Assembly (NCBI GenBank): GCA_023230855.1 | Contig: JALNWQ010000008.1 | Location: forward strand, 62,001 to 126,000 | Length of the DNA: 64,000 nucleotides | Reading direction: 5' to 3' | Source of the DNA: Solirubrobacteraceae bacterium | GTDB lineage: Bacteria > Actinomycetota > Thermoleophilia > Solirubrobacterales > Solirubrobacteraceae | In this document: in pieces, positions 41,002 to 49,948 of the stretch | Layout of the letters: each line of letters opens with the position of its first letter | Numbering within the stretch: position 1 is the first letter of the stretch | Translations under genes and position numbers: made by a program | The notes under the pieces: generated by a model | What the model saw: only the letters and a program-made list of their open reading frames with translations | Told to the model about the DNA's origin: nothing | Database searches by the model: none

Positions 41002-42126
41002 CTACCCCGCGCGGCCGGTCGTGCGGACGCCGGTCTCGTCGAGCGCGTCCCGCAGCGCCGCGGCGGCGTCGACGATCGCCCGCCGTCCCGCCCGGCCGAT
41101 CCCCGGGGCGTTGACGAACCCGTGCATGAGCGACGTCTCGCACCACGCGACCACCGGCACGCCGGCGTCGCGGAGGCGGCGCGCGTACGCCCGCCCCTCG
41201 TCGCGCAACGGGTCGAACCCGGCGGTGACGACGATCGCCGGCGCGAGCCCCGACGGGTCGGCCGCCTCGAGCGGCGCGAGTCGCGGGTCGTCCTCCGCCA
41301 CGTCGGTCCCCGCCACCCGCTGCGCCTCGAACCACCACACGTCGGCCGCCTCGAGCAGGTACCCCTCGCCGAAGGTCCGGAACGACGGATGGTCGTGGTC
41401 GGCCGACACCGCGGGGTAGAGGAGCAGCTGCGCGTCCGGCGCCCGCTCGCCCGCGTCGCGGGTGGCGATCGCCAGCCCGGCCGACAGGTTGCCCCCCGCG
41501 CTGTCGCCGCCGACGGCGATCCGCGTCGGGTCGGCGCCCAGCTCCTCGGCGTGCTCGACGAGCCACCGCCAGGCGGCCCGCACGTCGTCGGTCGCCGCGG
41601 GGAAGGGACGCTCGGGCGCCAGGGCGTAGTCGACGGCGACGACGTGGACCCCGGCCTCGCGACAGAGGATCCGGCAGGGCGCGTCGTGGGTGTCGAGGTC
41701 GCCGCAGACGTAGCCGCCGCCATGGACGTAGAGGAGCGCGCCGGGCCGGCTCCAGCTCGGCCCCGACGGCGGCGGGGCGTAGTGCCGCACGCCGATCGGG
41801 CCGACCGGGCCGGGGATGGCGATGTCGCGCACCGACGCCACCGCCACGCGCGGCCCCGCGCCCTGGCGGGCGGCGCGCCGCATCGCCCGGCGCATCGCGT
41901 CCGGGCTCGAGCGGTCCAGCGCCCGCCGTCCGACGAGCCCCATCGCGCGCAGCAGCAGGCGGGCCGACGGGTCGAGCGTCTGGCCGTCGACGTGGACCGG
42001 CCCGCCGGCGATCGCGGTCTGCACGGGATCGGGCAGCGCGGTCACCGCCCGCACGGCGGCGGCCTCGACCAGGCTGCGCGGGGACGCGAGGGGCGGGACG
42101 ACGGGCGGGGTTCCGACGACGGCCAT
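41002..42126 (-). CDS. Alpha/beta hydrolase, hormone-sensitive-lipase (family IV) esterase
   Basis: 374 residues. Oxyanion-hole motif YVHGGGYVCGDLDTHD, nucleophile GGDSAGGNLSAG, catalytic Asp in TAGFDPLRDEG and His in LMHGFVNAPG, preceded by an N-terminal helical cap. Hydrolyses short-chain esters; the natural substrate is unknown. TAGGGT ends 7 nt before ATG 42126, indicating a leaderless transcript. Divergent from glyS. Confidence 0.92.
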   Translation of the reverse strand: MAVVGTPPVVPPLASPRSLVEAAAVRAVTALPDPVQTAIAGGPVHVDGQTLDPSARLLLRAMGLVGRRALDRSSPDAMRRAMRRAARQGAGPRVAVASVRDIAIPGPVGPIGVRHYAPPPSGPSWSRPGALLYVHGGGYVCGDLDTHDAPCRILCREAGVHVVAVDYALAPERPFPAATDDVRAAWRWLVEHAEELGADPTRIAVGGDSAGGNLSAGLAIATRDAGERAPDAQLLLYPAVSADHDHPSFRTFGEGYLLEAADVWWFEAQRVAGTDVAEDDPRLAPLEAADPSGLAPAIVVTAGFDPLRDEGRAYARRLRDAGVPVVAWCETSLMHGFVNAPGIGRAGRRAIVDAAAALRDALDETGVRTTGRAG

Positions 42127-42132
42127 GCGCGC

Positions 42133-42138
42133 ACCCTA
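42133..42138 (-). promoter_or_regulatory. -10 box (TAGGGT), leaderless, of the esterase gene
   Basis: TAGGGT on the minus strand ends 7 nt before the ATG at 42126. Confidence 0.5.
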
Positions 42139-42195
42139 CCGTCGGTCGCAAAGCGGGACCGCCGGCCGGCGGAGGCCTCGACGCGGGCCCGGCCG

Positions 42196-42201
42196 TATCC
42201 T
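42196..42201 (+). promoter_or_regulatory. -10 box (TATCCT), leaderless, of glyS
   Basis: TATCCT ends 8 nt before the ATG at 42209; there is no room for a T-box leader. Confidence 0.5.
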
Positions 42202-42208
42202 CCCGCGC

Positions 42209-43576
42209 ATGGCCTCCGACGTCGTGACCATGGACAAGATCGTCGCCCTCTGCAAGCGGCGCGGCTTCGTCTTCCCCGCCTCGGAGATCTACGGCGGCAT
42301 CGCCAACACCTACGACTACGGCCACTACGGCGTGCTGCTCGTGCAGAACGTCAAGAGCGAGTGGTGGAAGGCGATGCTCCAGGACCGCGACGACGTCGTC
42401 GCGCTCGACTCGGCGATCATCCAGCACCCTCGGGTGTGGCAGTCCTCGGGCCACCTCGACGGGTTCTCCGACCCGCTGGTGCAGTGCCTGGGCAAGTGCA
42501 AGAAGCGGTTCCGGCTGGATCACCTGCAGGAGGCGGCGGTCGAGGCCGGCGAGGATCCCGCGGCGGTCGTCTGCCCGACCTGCGGCGGCGAGCTGTCGGA
42601 GCCGCGCGAGTTCAACCTCATGTTCAAGACGTCGATCGGCACGGTCGAGGACACCGCGTCGACGGTGTACCTGCGACCCGAGACGGCGCAGGGCATCTTC
42701 GTCGACTTCAAGCAGGTCCTGGCGATCAGCCGTCGCAAGCCGCCGTTCGGCATCGCGCAGATCGGCAAGTCGTTCCGCAACGAGATCACGCCGGGCAACT
42801 TCATCTTCCGCACGCTCGAGTTCGAGCAGATGGAGATGGAGTTCTTCGTCCCGCCGAGCGAGACGACGCAGTGGTACGAGCACTGGAAGCAGGCCCGCTT
42901 CGACTGGTACACGCGGCTGGGGATCCGGCCCGACCATCTGCGCCTGCGCCCGCACGAGTCGGACGAGCTGAGCCACTACTCGTCGCGCACCGAGGACGTC
43001 GAGTACCTCTTCCCCATCGGCTGGTCGGAGCTCGAGGGCGTCGCCGACCGCGGGAGCTACGACCTGTCGGCCCACGCCGCGGGCGCGAAGACGAAGATCG
43101 AGGTGTACGACGAGGCGACGAAGGAGCGCTTCGTCCCGCACGTCATCGAGCCGGCGGCGGGCGTCGGCCGCGCGACGCTCGCGTTCCTCGTGGACGCCTA
43201 CGACGAGGAGGAGGTCGACGGCGACGTCCGCACCGTCCTGCGCCTGCACCCCCGGCTGGCGCCGGTGAAGGTCGCCGTCTTCCCGTTGGTGAAGAAGGAC
43301 GGCCAGCCGGCGCTCGCCAAGGAGGTCCGCGACGCGCTGCGACGCGTCGGCCAGACGGAGTACGACGAGTCCGGCGCGATCGGCAAGCGCTACCGCCGGC
43401 AGGACGAGATCGGCACCCCGTGGTGCGTCACCGTCGACCACCAGTCGCTGGAGGACCGCACCGTCACCGTCCGCGACCGCGACTCGCTCGAGCAGACCCG
43501 GGTGGCGATCGACGACCTGCCCGCCCTCTTCGCCGGCCGCCTGGCGCAGGAGTGGACGTCGCCGAAGGTCGGCTGA
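42209..43576 (+). CDS. glyS: Glycyl-tRNA synthetase (single-chain alpha2 type)
   Basis: 455-residue class II synthetase. FVFPASEIYGGIANTYDYGHYG, FNLMFKTSIG, the motif 2 region YLRPETAQGIFVDFK and IAQIGKSFRNEITPGNFIFRTLEFEQMEME are diagnostic. A zinc site is formed by CLGKCKKRF and CPTCGGEL. Anticodon-binding domain at the C-terminus (LAPVKVAVFPLVKKDG). This is the eukaryote/actinobacterial-type enzyme, not the GlyQ/GlyS tetramer. Confidence 0.97.
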   Translation: MASDVVTMDKIVALCKRRGFVFPASEIYGGIANTYDYGHYGVLLVQNVKSEWWKAMLQDRDDVVALDSAIIQHPRVWQSSGHLDGFSDPLVQCLGKCKKRFRLDHLQEAAVEAGEDPAAVVCPTCGGELSEPREFNLMFKTSIGTVEDTASTVYLRPETAQGIFVDFKQVLAISRRKPPFGIAQIGKSFRNEITPGNFIFRTLEFEQMEMEFFVPPSETTQWYEHWKQARFDWYTRLGIRPDHLRLRPHESDELSHYSSRTEDVEYLFPIGWSELEGVADRGSYDLSAHAAGAKTKIEVYDEATKERFVPHVIEPAAGVGRATLAFLVDAYDEEEVDGDVRTVLRLHPRLAPVKVAVFPLVKKDGQPALAKEVRDALRRVGQTEYDESGAIGKRYRRQDEIGTPWCVTVDHQSLEDRTVTVRDRDSLEQTRVAIDDLPALFAGRLAQEWTSPKVG

Positions 43577-43613
43577 CCCGCGCGCCGACCGGGCCGTACG
43601 GTGGGATGGGAGC

Positions 43614-44579
43614 ATGCCGGGCTTCGATCCCGCCGCCGCCGAGCGGTTCCTCGCCACGACCGCCCGGGTGCTGGAGCGGCGCCTGCACGCTCGCCTGTTC
43701 GCCGACGGCCCGGCGTCGGGCGTCCGTGACGCCGTCGCCGCGTACCGCACCCCGGACGGCGGCTTCGGGTTCGGCCTGGAGCCGGACGCCCGGTCCCCGC
43801 ACGCGCACCCGGCGGCGATCAGCACCGCGCTGCGAATCCTCCACGAGGCCGACGCGTGGGACGACGACCTGGCCCGGGCGGCCTGCGACTGGCTGTGGCG
43901 GCACGCGCCGGGCGACCACGCGCCCCCGTCGGGATCGCCGTCCGCACCGCCCCCGGCCCACGACGACCTGGGCCCCGGCGCCGGGGGCGCGACGTTCGTC
44001 GACCCGGGCGTGGAGGGCTGGCCGCGCGCGCCGTGGTTCGGTCCCGAGCCCGGGCTGCCGCGCTCGCCGGTGCAGGCCGGCCCGATCACGGGCCTCCTCG
44101 TCGCGCACGACGTCGCGCACCCGTGGCGCGACGCGACCGAGGCGCTGCTGTGGGACGAGATCGACGCGTGGATCGCCGCCGCGCCCGACCACGCGCTGAC
44201 CGGGATCCCCCGGATCGGCCGCGGCTACGAGCTGCGAGGACTGCTGGCGTTCCTCGAGCACGCCGACGACGAGCGGCGGGCGCACGCCGCGATCGACGGC
44301 CTGGCCTCGCACGTCGCCGCGTCGGTGAGCGTCGCGGTCGGCGGTGACGAGGAGGCCCATCGGCCGCTGCATCTCGCCCCCGCCCCGACGGCCCGCGCCG
44401 CCCGGTTGTTCGCGCACGGGGTGCTCGACGCCCACGTCGACGCGCTTGCCGCCGGGCAGCGGGACGACGGCGGCTGGACGTTCGACTGGATGGCGTGGTC
44501 GCCCGCGGCCGCCGCCGACTGGCGCGGCGCCCTGACCGTCGACGCGCTCCGGGTCCTGCGCCTGCACGGCCGCTGGTAG
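43614..44579 (+). CDS. Terpene-cyclase/prenyltransferase-like alpha-barrel protein
   Basis: 321 residues, almost entirely helical. Two QW-like motifs are visible: YRTPDGGFGFGLEPD (about residue 44) and GQRDDGGWTFDW (about residue 287), as in squalene-hopene cyclase or prenyltransferase repeats, and WRHAPGD/HAIDG helices lie between. It is much shorter than a full cyclase and lacks a DxDD motif that I can see, so catalytic activity is doubtful. A TACGGT hexamer ends 12 nt before the ATG. It follows glyS by 37 nt on the same strand. Confidence 0.8.
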   Translation: MPGFDPAAAERFLATTARVLERRLHARLFADGPASGVRDAVAAYRTPDGGFGFGLEPDARSPHAHPAAISTALRILHEADAWDDDLARAACDWLWRHAPGDHAPPSGSPSAPPPAHDDLGPGAGGATFVDPGVEGWPRAPWFGPEPGLPRSPVQAGPITGLLVAHDVAHPWRDATEALLWDEIDAWIAAAPDHALTGIPRIGRGYELRGLLAFLEHADDERRAHAAIDGLASHVAASVSVAVGGDEEAHRPLHLAPAPTARAARLFAHGVLDAHVDALAAGQRDDGGWTFDWMAWSPAAAADWRGALTVDALRVLRLHGRW

Positions 44580-44631
44580 CCCCACGCGTGCCGTCGCGTG
44601 GGGACGGCCATCCGGTCCGGAGCCGGAGCGG

Positions 44632-44637
44632 TAGTGT
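44632..44637 (+). promoter_or_regulatory. -10 box (TAGTGT), leaderless, of the methyltransferase gene
   Basis: TAGTGT ends 7 nt before the ATG at 44644. Confidence 0.45.
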
Positions 44638-44643
44638 CCGGTC

Positions 44644-45303
44644 ATGACCGAGATCGAGCATCCGCGGTTCGCCCGCCTGTGGTCGTGGGCGATGCGCCAC
44701 GAGCCACGTGACATCGTGCGTGCCCGCGCGGAGCTGCTCGAGGGCCTGGGCGGTCGCGTGCTCGAGGTCGGCGCCGGGACCGGGTCGAACTTCGCGCACT
44801 ACCCCTCCACGGTCACCGAGGTGGTCGCCGTGGAGCCCGAGGCGATCCTCCGCCGGGAGGCGGCCGCGCTCGCCGACGAGATCGGTCGCGGCGCGAACGC
44901 ATCCGACGGTCCGCGGATCACGGTGCACGACGGCACGTTCGAGGACCTGCCGGACGCCGCCACGGGCCCGTTCGACGCCGTCGTCTGCTCGCTGGTGCTG
45001 TGCACGGTGCCCGATCCGGCCCGCGCGGTCGCGACCGCGTTCGACGTGCTGCGGCCCGGCGGTGAGCTGCGCTACTACGAGCACGTCGCGACCGACGGCG
45101 CGCTCGGCGGGCTGCAGCGCGCGGTCGACGCGACGTTCTGGCCGCGGGCGTTCGGCGGCTGCCACACCCACCGCGACACGGTCTCGACGATCCGGGCCGC
45201 CGGGTTCGAGACCTCCCGTCACCGTGATCTGCGGAGCGCCCCGCGATGGACGCCGGTGCCGATCGCGCCGATGGCGCTGGGCGTGGCGCGCCGGCCGGCG
45301 TAG
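44644..45303 (+). CDS. Class I SAM-dependent methyltransferase (METTL7-like)
   Basis: 219 residues. SAM motif I is VLEVGAGTGSNFAHYP, followed by VVAVEPEAILRREA, FDAVVCSLVLCTVPDP and VLRPGGELRYYEHVA. Small-molecule methyltransferase of type-11 fold; the C-terminal GGCHTHRDTVSTIRAAGFE block recalls METTL7/UbiE-like proteins acting on thiols or lipids. The substrate is unknown. Convergent with the TetR gene. Confidence 0.9.
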   Translation: MTEIEHPRFARLWSWAMRHEPRDIVRARAELLEGLGGRVLEVGAGTGSNFAHYPSTVTEVVAVEPEAILRREAAALADEIGRGANASDGPRITVHDGTFEDLPDAATGPFDAVVCSLVLCTVPDPARAVATAFDVLRPGGELRYYEHVATDGALGGLQRAVDATFWPRAFGGCHTHRDTVSTIRAAGFETSRHRDLRSAPRWTPVPIAPMALGVARRPA

Positions 45304-45406
45304 AGGCCGCGCCGAAGCACGCCGGGCGTCGGGCGGTAGGGGCCGGGCGCCGGATGGCGGGCGGCGTGTGGCGGGCGCGCCCGCCGCGTGGCCCGCGGCG
45401 CAGGGC

Positions 45407-46015
45407 TCAGGCCGGCTCGCGCACGAGGCTGCGGATCGCGGCGCTCGCCGTCTCGGTGACCGCGGTGAGCGACGCCTCCGAGTTCGACAGCAGCTGCAAC
45501 GCCAGCCCGTGGGTGAAACCCAGCAGCGTCGTCGCGAGGGTGTCGGGCTCGCCGTCGAAGTCGATCCTGCCCTCGTCGCGCAGGCGCGCCAGCCGGGCCC
45601 CCATCGCCGCCGCGGTCCGGCCGGTCATGCCCGACGTCTCCGACGCGATGTCGGGGTTGCGTTGCGACAACGAGAAGAGCTCCAGCAGCAGCAGGACGAA
45701 CTCCGGCTCGTGTCGGACCGTGGCCCGCAACGACCGGGTCCACCAACTCACGAGGTCGTCGACCGAGCCGACCTCGGACAGCCGCTCGGCCATCGCCGTG
45801 GCCCGCACCCGCGAGTCGTGCTTGGCGACCTCGACCAGCAACCGCTCCTTGGACCCGAAGTAGTAGTGCAGCAACCCTCGTGAGACGCCGGCCTCACGGG
45901 CGACGTGGTCGAACGTCGACCCCGCCACGCCCCGCCGCGCGACGCTCGTGCGCATCGCGTCGACGATCCGGACGGCCTTGTCGCCGGCCAGCTCGCGTTG
46001 CGTCTCGTTCGCCAC
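45407..46015 (-). CDS. TetR-family regulator, probable repressor of the fadAB operon
   Basis: 202 residues with an N-terminal TetR HTH (AVRIVDAMRTSVARRGVAGS, FDHVAREAGVSRGLLHYYFGSKERLL) and a helical ligand-binding domain. GTG 46015 is chosen because TATGCT ends 7 nt upstream; GTG 46018 is adjacent. A CTGGCTGGCTGGCCA element directly upstream of the -10 box recurs at the same place in the fadA promoter at 54.5 kb, suggesting autoregulation and control of beta-oxidation genes, presumably released by acyl-CoA (inference). Confidence 0.92.
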   Translation of the reverse strand: MANETQRELAGDKAVRIVDAMRTSVARRGVAGSTFDHVAREAGVSRGLLHYYFGSKERLLVEVAKHDSRVRATAMAERLSEVGSVDDLVSWWTRSLRATVRHEPEFVLLLLELFSLSQRNPDIASETSGMTGRTAAAMGARLARLRDEGRIDFDGEPDTLATTLLGFTHGLALQLLSNSEASLTAVTETASAAIRSLVREPA

Positions 46016-46021
46016 CACTGC

Positions 46022-46044
46022 AGCATAACTGGCTGGCTGGCCAG
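46022..46044. promoter_or_regulatory. Promoter (TATGCT) and TetR operator of the TetR gene
   Basis: The minus-strand -10 box TATGCT (46027-46022) is immediately preceded by CTGGCCAGCCAGCCAG (plus strand CTGGCTGGCTGGCCAG, 46029-46044), which contains the perfect dyad GCTGGCCAGC. The same sequence occurs at 54495-54509. Confidence 0.7.
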
Positions 46045-46203
46045 CATGGATCGAGGTCGCCCACGAACGCCTACCGGCCCGGCGTGGGCCGGGCCGGTGG
46101 CGTGGGGCGTGAGGCCCGGGGTCAGGGCGATCCGCTGGACCGGGCCGCCGCGACCCCGCACGGACCGCGCCGGCGGCGCGTCCCCGGACCGGTGCGCCCA
46201 GGA

Positions 46204-46710
46204 TCAGGCGGTGGCGCCGGGCGTCGCCGACGCCGCGGCCTGGGTGCTGCCGTTGGGCGACGAGGCCGGGGCCGCGGCGCCGACGCCGTAGTCCAGCTCC
46301 TCCTCGGGACCGAACACGACGTCGAGCGCCTTGGAACGCACGGACGGCACGGCGACGACGGCGGCCACGGCGCCGCCGAGCCCCAGGACGACGAAGCCGA
46401 GCAGCCCGCGTCCCTGCTTCTTCTGCTTCGCCTTCTTGCCGCCCTTGAGCGACTTCTTCGCGTCGAGCAGGGCGTCCGAGGCGTTGCGGAGCTCGCTGTG
46501 CACCCGCTTGTCCTGCAGGAGGGCGGCCGGTCCGGCGCCCGCGACGCGCGCGTAGGCGGTGCGGGCCGCCTCGGCGAGCGCCCGCAGGTCCTCGTGCAGG
46601 TCCTGGTTCTCGATGAGGTTGCGGACCGCCTCCTCGCGGCCGGCGAGCGTGGCCTGCGCCTTCTTCGCCTGCTTGCGCAGCTGCTTCTTCGTCGGGGTCT
46701 TGCGAGCCAT
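46204..46710 (-). CDS. Hypothetical single-pass membrane protein with Lys-rich coiled N-terminus
   Basis: 168 residues. The first 100 are a charged helical region (KTPTKKQLRKQAKKAQATLAG, DLHEDLRALAEAARTAYARV, KKSLKGGKKAKQKKQ). One membrane helix (LLGFVVLGLGGAVAAVVAVPSV) follows, then a short acidic segment and a Ser/Ala tail. The conserved-looking core VRNLIENQDLHEDLR is not a family I recognise. GAGGAGG precedes ATG 46710, a strong ribosome-binding site. Located downstream of lon but with its own start signals. Confidence 0.8.
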   Translation of the reverse strand: MARKTPTKKQLRKQAKKAQATLAGREEAVRNLIENQDLHEDLRALAEAARTAYARVAGAGPAALLQDKRVHSELRNASDALLDAKKSLKGGKKAKQKKQGRGLLGFVVLGLGGAVAAVVAVPSVRSKALDVVFGPEEELDYGVGAAAPASSPNGSTQAAASATPGATA

Positions 46711-46827
46711 GGTGCCTCCTCGTGGGGGGGGTCGTGCGACCGGGACCCAGAGCCTACCGCCCTGTCGACGACCCGTACCCGCATGACCGGTGACGCGAAC
46801 GTCGACCGGGCCCCGGTCGCCCGACGC

Positions 46828-49323
46828 TCAGGTCCGGCGCACCGCCGGACGCAGAGCGTGCTCGAGCACGCTCTCGATCCGGTCGACCCAGACGAACTCG
46901 AGCTTCGACCGCAACGCCTCGGGCACGTCGTCGGCGTCGCGCTCGTTCTCGCGGGGCGCGATGATCGTCCGCACCCCGTTGCGCTGTGCGGCGAGCGCCT
47001 TCTCCTTCAGCCCGCCGATCGGCAGGACCTCGCCGGTGAGGGTGATCTCGCCGGTCATCGCCACGTCGTCGCGGACCTCGCGGCCCGTGATGAGCGAGCT
47101 GAGCGCGGTGGCGACCGTGATGCCCGCCGACGGGCCGTCCTTCGGGGTCGCCCCGGCCGGCACGTGGACGTGCAGGTCGTGGTCGTTGAACCACGTCGGA
47201 TCCAGGTCGGGGGCGACGAGCCCGGTGTTGCCCCGGACCCACGTGAGGGCGGCCCGGACCGACTCGGTCATGACGTCGCCGAGCTGGCCGGTGATCGTCA
47301 GCGTCCCCGACCGACCGGTCGGCATCGCCGCCGCCTCGACGAACAGCACGTCGCCGCCCACCGGGGTCCACGCCAGGCCGGTGGCGACCCCCGGCCGCCC
47401 CGTGCGCTTGCGCAGCTCGGCGTGGAACGGCGGCCGGTCGAGCAGCTCCCCGATCCGCTTGCGCGACACCGTCTCCCGGCGGGGCCGCTTCGCCTTCGCC
47501 GCCTTCGCGGCCCGCCCGCCGGCCGCGTCGACCCGCTCCGCGTCCTGCTCCTGCTCGACGATCTCGCGGGCGATCTTGCGCACCACCCGGCCGATCTCGC
47601 GCTCGAGGTTGCGGACCCCCGCCTCGCGGGTGTACTCCTCGATCAACGTCCGCAACGCGGGCTCGCCGAACGTCAGGTGCGAGCGCCGCAGGCCGTGACG
47701 CTCGAGCTGCCGCGGCACGAGGTACCGCTTGGCGATCTCGAGCTTCTCCTGGGCCGTGTAGCCGGCCAGGCGGATGATCTCCATGCGGTCGCGGAGCGGG
47801 CCGGGGATCGTGTCGAGCGAATTGGCGGTGGTGATGAACATCACCCGCGACAGGTCGAACGGCACGTCGAGGTAGTGGTCGCGGAACGTCGCGTTCTGCT
47901 CGGGGTCGAGGACCTCGAGCATCGCCGACTGCACGCCCCCGCCCCCGCGCAGGTCGCTGCCCATCTTGTCGATCTCGTCGATCATGAGCAGCGGGTTGTC
48001 GGACCCGGCGTCGCGGAGGGCGCGGATGATCGTGCCGGGCATCGCGCCGATGTACGTGCGACGGTGGCCGCGGATCTCCGCCTCGTCGCGGACGCCACCG
48101 GCCGAGATCCGCTCGAAGTTGCGGCCCATCGCGCGGGCGATCGACCGGCCGAGCGACGTCTTGCCGACGCCGGGCGGCCCGACGAAGCAGAGGATCGATC
48201 CGCGGGCGTCGGACTTCAGGCGCCGGACGGCGAGGAACTCGAGGATCCGGTCCTTGACGTTGTCGAGGCCGAAGTGGTCCGCGTCGAGCACCTCGCGGGC
48301 GTGGCGCAGGTCGAGGTCGTCGTGGGTGTGCTGGCGCCACGGCAGCGACACGATCCACTCGAGGTAGTTGCGGATGACGCCGTGCTCGGCCGACGCCTGG
48401 GGGATCGCCTCCAGGCGCCGCAGCTCACGGTCGGTCTGCGTGGCCACGCCCTCCGGCAGGTCGAGCGCGTCGAGCTGCTCGCGGAGGTCGTTGATCTCCG
48501 CCTCCTGCGGATCGCCCTCCCCCAGCTCCTCCTGGATCGCCTTGAGCTGCTGGCGCAGCACGTACTCGCGCTGGCCCTGCTCGAGCTCGGACTGGACCTG
48601 GGTCTGGATCTGGGTCCCGATCGTGATGACCTCGAGCTCCCGGGCGAGCAGCGCCGTGAGGCTCCGCAGCCGGGCCTCGACGTCGACCTCCTCGAGCAGC
48701 TCCTGCTTCTCCTCCGGCTTGAGCCGCAGCGACGCGGTGATGAGGTGGCTCAAGGCGACGGGGTCGTCGATGTTGGCGACCGCGAGCTGCAGCTCCTCGG
48801 GCAGGTACGGGACCGCCTCGACGATCCGCGAGAACGTCTCCTGGACGTTGCGCTGCAGCGCGGTGAGCTCGACGGACGGCTCGGTGCGCTCGCCGACCGG
48901 CGCGCCGTCGATCGTGTCCGGCGCGTCCTCGACGTCGCCGACGAGGTACCGCTCGCCCTCCCGGACGTCGGTCAGGCGCACCCGCTGCGCGCCCTGGATG
49001 AGGAGCCGCAGGCTGCCGTCCGGCACCTTGAGCATGCGGGCGACGGTGCCGACGACCCCCACGCGGTAGAGCTGGTCGGGCCCCGGCGCCTCGACGTCCG
49101 GGGCCTGCGACGACACCATGACGAGCCGCCGGTCGGCCGCCAGGACGTCGTCGACGAGCCGGATCGACCGCTCCTGCCCGACGGCGAGCGGGATCATCGT
49201 GTCGGGCATCGGCACGGTCTCGCGCAGCGGGAGGACCGGAAGGGGACCGGTGAGCGACGGCCCACCGGGGCCGTTGACCTCGACCTCGTGCGTCGTGCCG
49301 TCGTCGGCGACGATCTCGATCAT
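46828..49323 (-). CDS. lon: ATP-dependent Lon protease
   Basis: 831 residues: N-terminal substrate-binding domain (LPLRETVPMPDTMIPLAVG), coiled helices, AAA+ module with Walker A GPPGVGKTS at 382-390 and Walker B LLMIDEIDK, then the protease domain with the Ser-Lys dyad near Ser732 (KDGPSAG) and Lys773 (IGGLKEK). A basic insert (AAKAAKAKRPRRE) lies between the AAA lid and the protease domain. Degrades misfolded and regulatory proteins. Its ATG overlaps the hsp20 stop (ATGA), so a chaperone and a protease are produced together. Confidence 0.97.
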   Translation of the reverse strand: MIEIVADDGTTHEVEVNGPGGPSLTGPLPVLPLRETVPMPDTMIPLAVGQERSIRLVDDVLAADRRLVMVSSQAPDVEAPGPDQLYRVGVVGTVARMLKVPDGSLRLLIQGAQRVRLTDVREGERYLVGDVEDAPDTIDGAPVGERTEPSVELTALQRNVQETFSRIVEAVPYLPEELQLAVANIDDPVALSHLITASLRLKPEEKQELLEEVDVEARLRSLTALLARELEVITIGTQIQTQVQSELEQGQREYVLRQQLKAIQEELGEGDPQEAEINDLREQLDALDLPEGVATQTDRELRRLEAIPQASAEHGVIRNYLEWIVSLPWRQHTHDDLDLRHAREVLDADHFGLDNVKDRILEFLAVRRLKSDARGSILCFVGPPGVGKTSLGRSIARAMGRNFERISAGGVRDEAEIRGHRRTYIGAMPGTIIRALRDAGSDNPLLMIDEIDKMGSDLRGGGGVQSAMLEVLDPEQNATFRDHYLDVPFDLSRVMFITTANSLDTIPGPLRDRMEIIRLAGYTAQEKLEIAKRYLVPRQLERHGLRRSHLTFGEPALRTLIEEYTREAGVRNLEREIGRVVRKIAREIVEQEQDAERVDAAGGRAAKAAKAKRPRRETVSRKRIGELLDRPPFHAELRKRTGRPGVATGLAWTPVGGDVLFVEAAAMPTGRSGTLTITGQLGDVMTESVRAALTWVRGNTGLVAPDLDPTWFNDHDLHVHVPAGATPKDGPSAGITVATALSSLITGREVRDDVAMTGEITLTGEVLPIGGLKEKALAAQRNGVRTIIAPRENERDADDVPEALRSKLEFVWVDRIESVLEHALRPAVRRT

Positions 49324-49847
49324 CGGCCGTCACCGTCCTCGGGGCGGGCGTCGACGAGGTCGTCGCCGTCCAGGTCCTCGACGACCCGGATCGACACGGA
49401 GTGCCGCACGTTGCGCGGCCGGACGAGCGGCAGCTCCACCCGCAGGATCCCGTCGCGGTACGTCGCGCGGGCCTCGTCGGCGACGACGTCCGCCCCGAGC
49501 TGGACGACCCGCCGGAAGGGGCCCGCGCCGATCTCGACCTGCTGGTAGGCGCGGCCCTCCGCCTCGCCGGGGGCGCGGCTGCCCTGGAGGATGAGCTCGC
49601 GCCCGCGGATCTCGAGGCCGACCCGCCCGATGTCGATGCCCGCCAGCTCGGCGTGGACCACGGCGCGCGCCACCCCGCGGTCCGGTCCCTCCTCGGGCGT
49701 CTCGTAGAACACGTCGACCGCCGGCTCGAACCCGCTGCGCCGCGACCGACCGCCCAGCCCACGGTCGAGCACGCCGCCGAAGATCTCGTCCATCTCGCGG
49801 CGCATCCGCTCGAAGTTCGCGAAGAGGTCGCTCTCGCGGGGTCGCAT
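49320..49847 (-). CDS. Hsp20/alpha-crystallin small heat-shock protein
   Basis: 175 residues. The alpha-crystallin domain spans about 40-145: FEPAVDVFYETPE, VVHAELAGIDIGRVGLEIRG RELILQG, FRRVVQLGADVVADEARATY and DGILRVELPL. ATP-independent holdase. TAGATT ends 8 nt before ATG 49847. Translationally coupled to lon. No CIRCE or HAIR element was seen in front of it. Confidence 0.94.
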   Translation of the reverse strand: MRPRESDLFANFERMRREMDEIFGGVLDRGLGGRSRRSGFEPAVDVFYETPEEGPDRGVARAVVHAELAGIDIGRVGLEIRGRELILQGSRAPGEAEGRAYQQVEIGAGPFRRVVQLGADVVADEARATYRDGILRVELPLVRPRNVRHSVSIRVVEDLDGDDLVDARPEDGDGR

Positions 49848-49854
49848 GCCGCTG

Positions 49855-49860
49855 AATCTA
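49855..49860 (-). promoter_or_regulatory. -10 box (TAGATT), leaderless, of hsp20-lon
   Basis: TAGATT on the minus strand ends 8 nt before the ATG at 49847. Confidence 0.5.
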
Positions 49861-49948
49861 CCCGCCGCCGCGCCGCGGTGGTCATGCCGCGGGGGCCCCG
49901 CCCGTCGGCGGCCGCCCCGGGGCGCGGGATCGCGGTCGGCCGGCGCGG

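Noticed and set aside
42127..42208. T-box or riboswitch before glyS
   Set aside because: The -10 box is 8 nt from the start codon, leaving no leader RNA.
40043..44199. Open frames of over 1300 codons on both strands across the SQR-esterase-glyS region
   Set aside because: They cross gene boundaries and hairpins and show only low-complexity sequence; the real genes are in other frames.
45304..45406. Clear terminator between the methyltransferase and TetR genes
   Set aside because: Only a loopless GCGGGCGCGCCCGC palindrome and mixed GC repeats are present; no convincing hairpin could be drawn.
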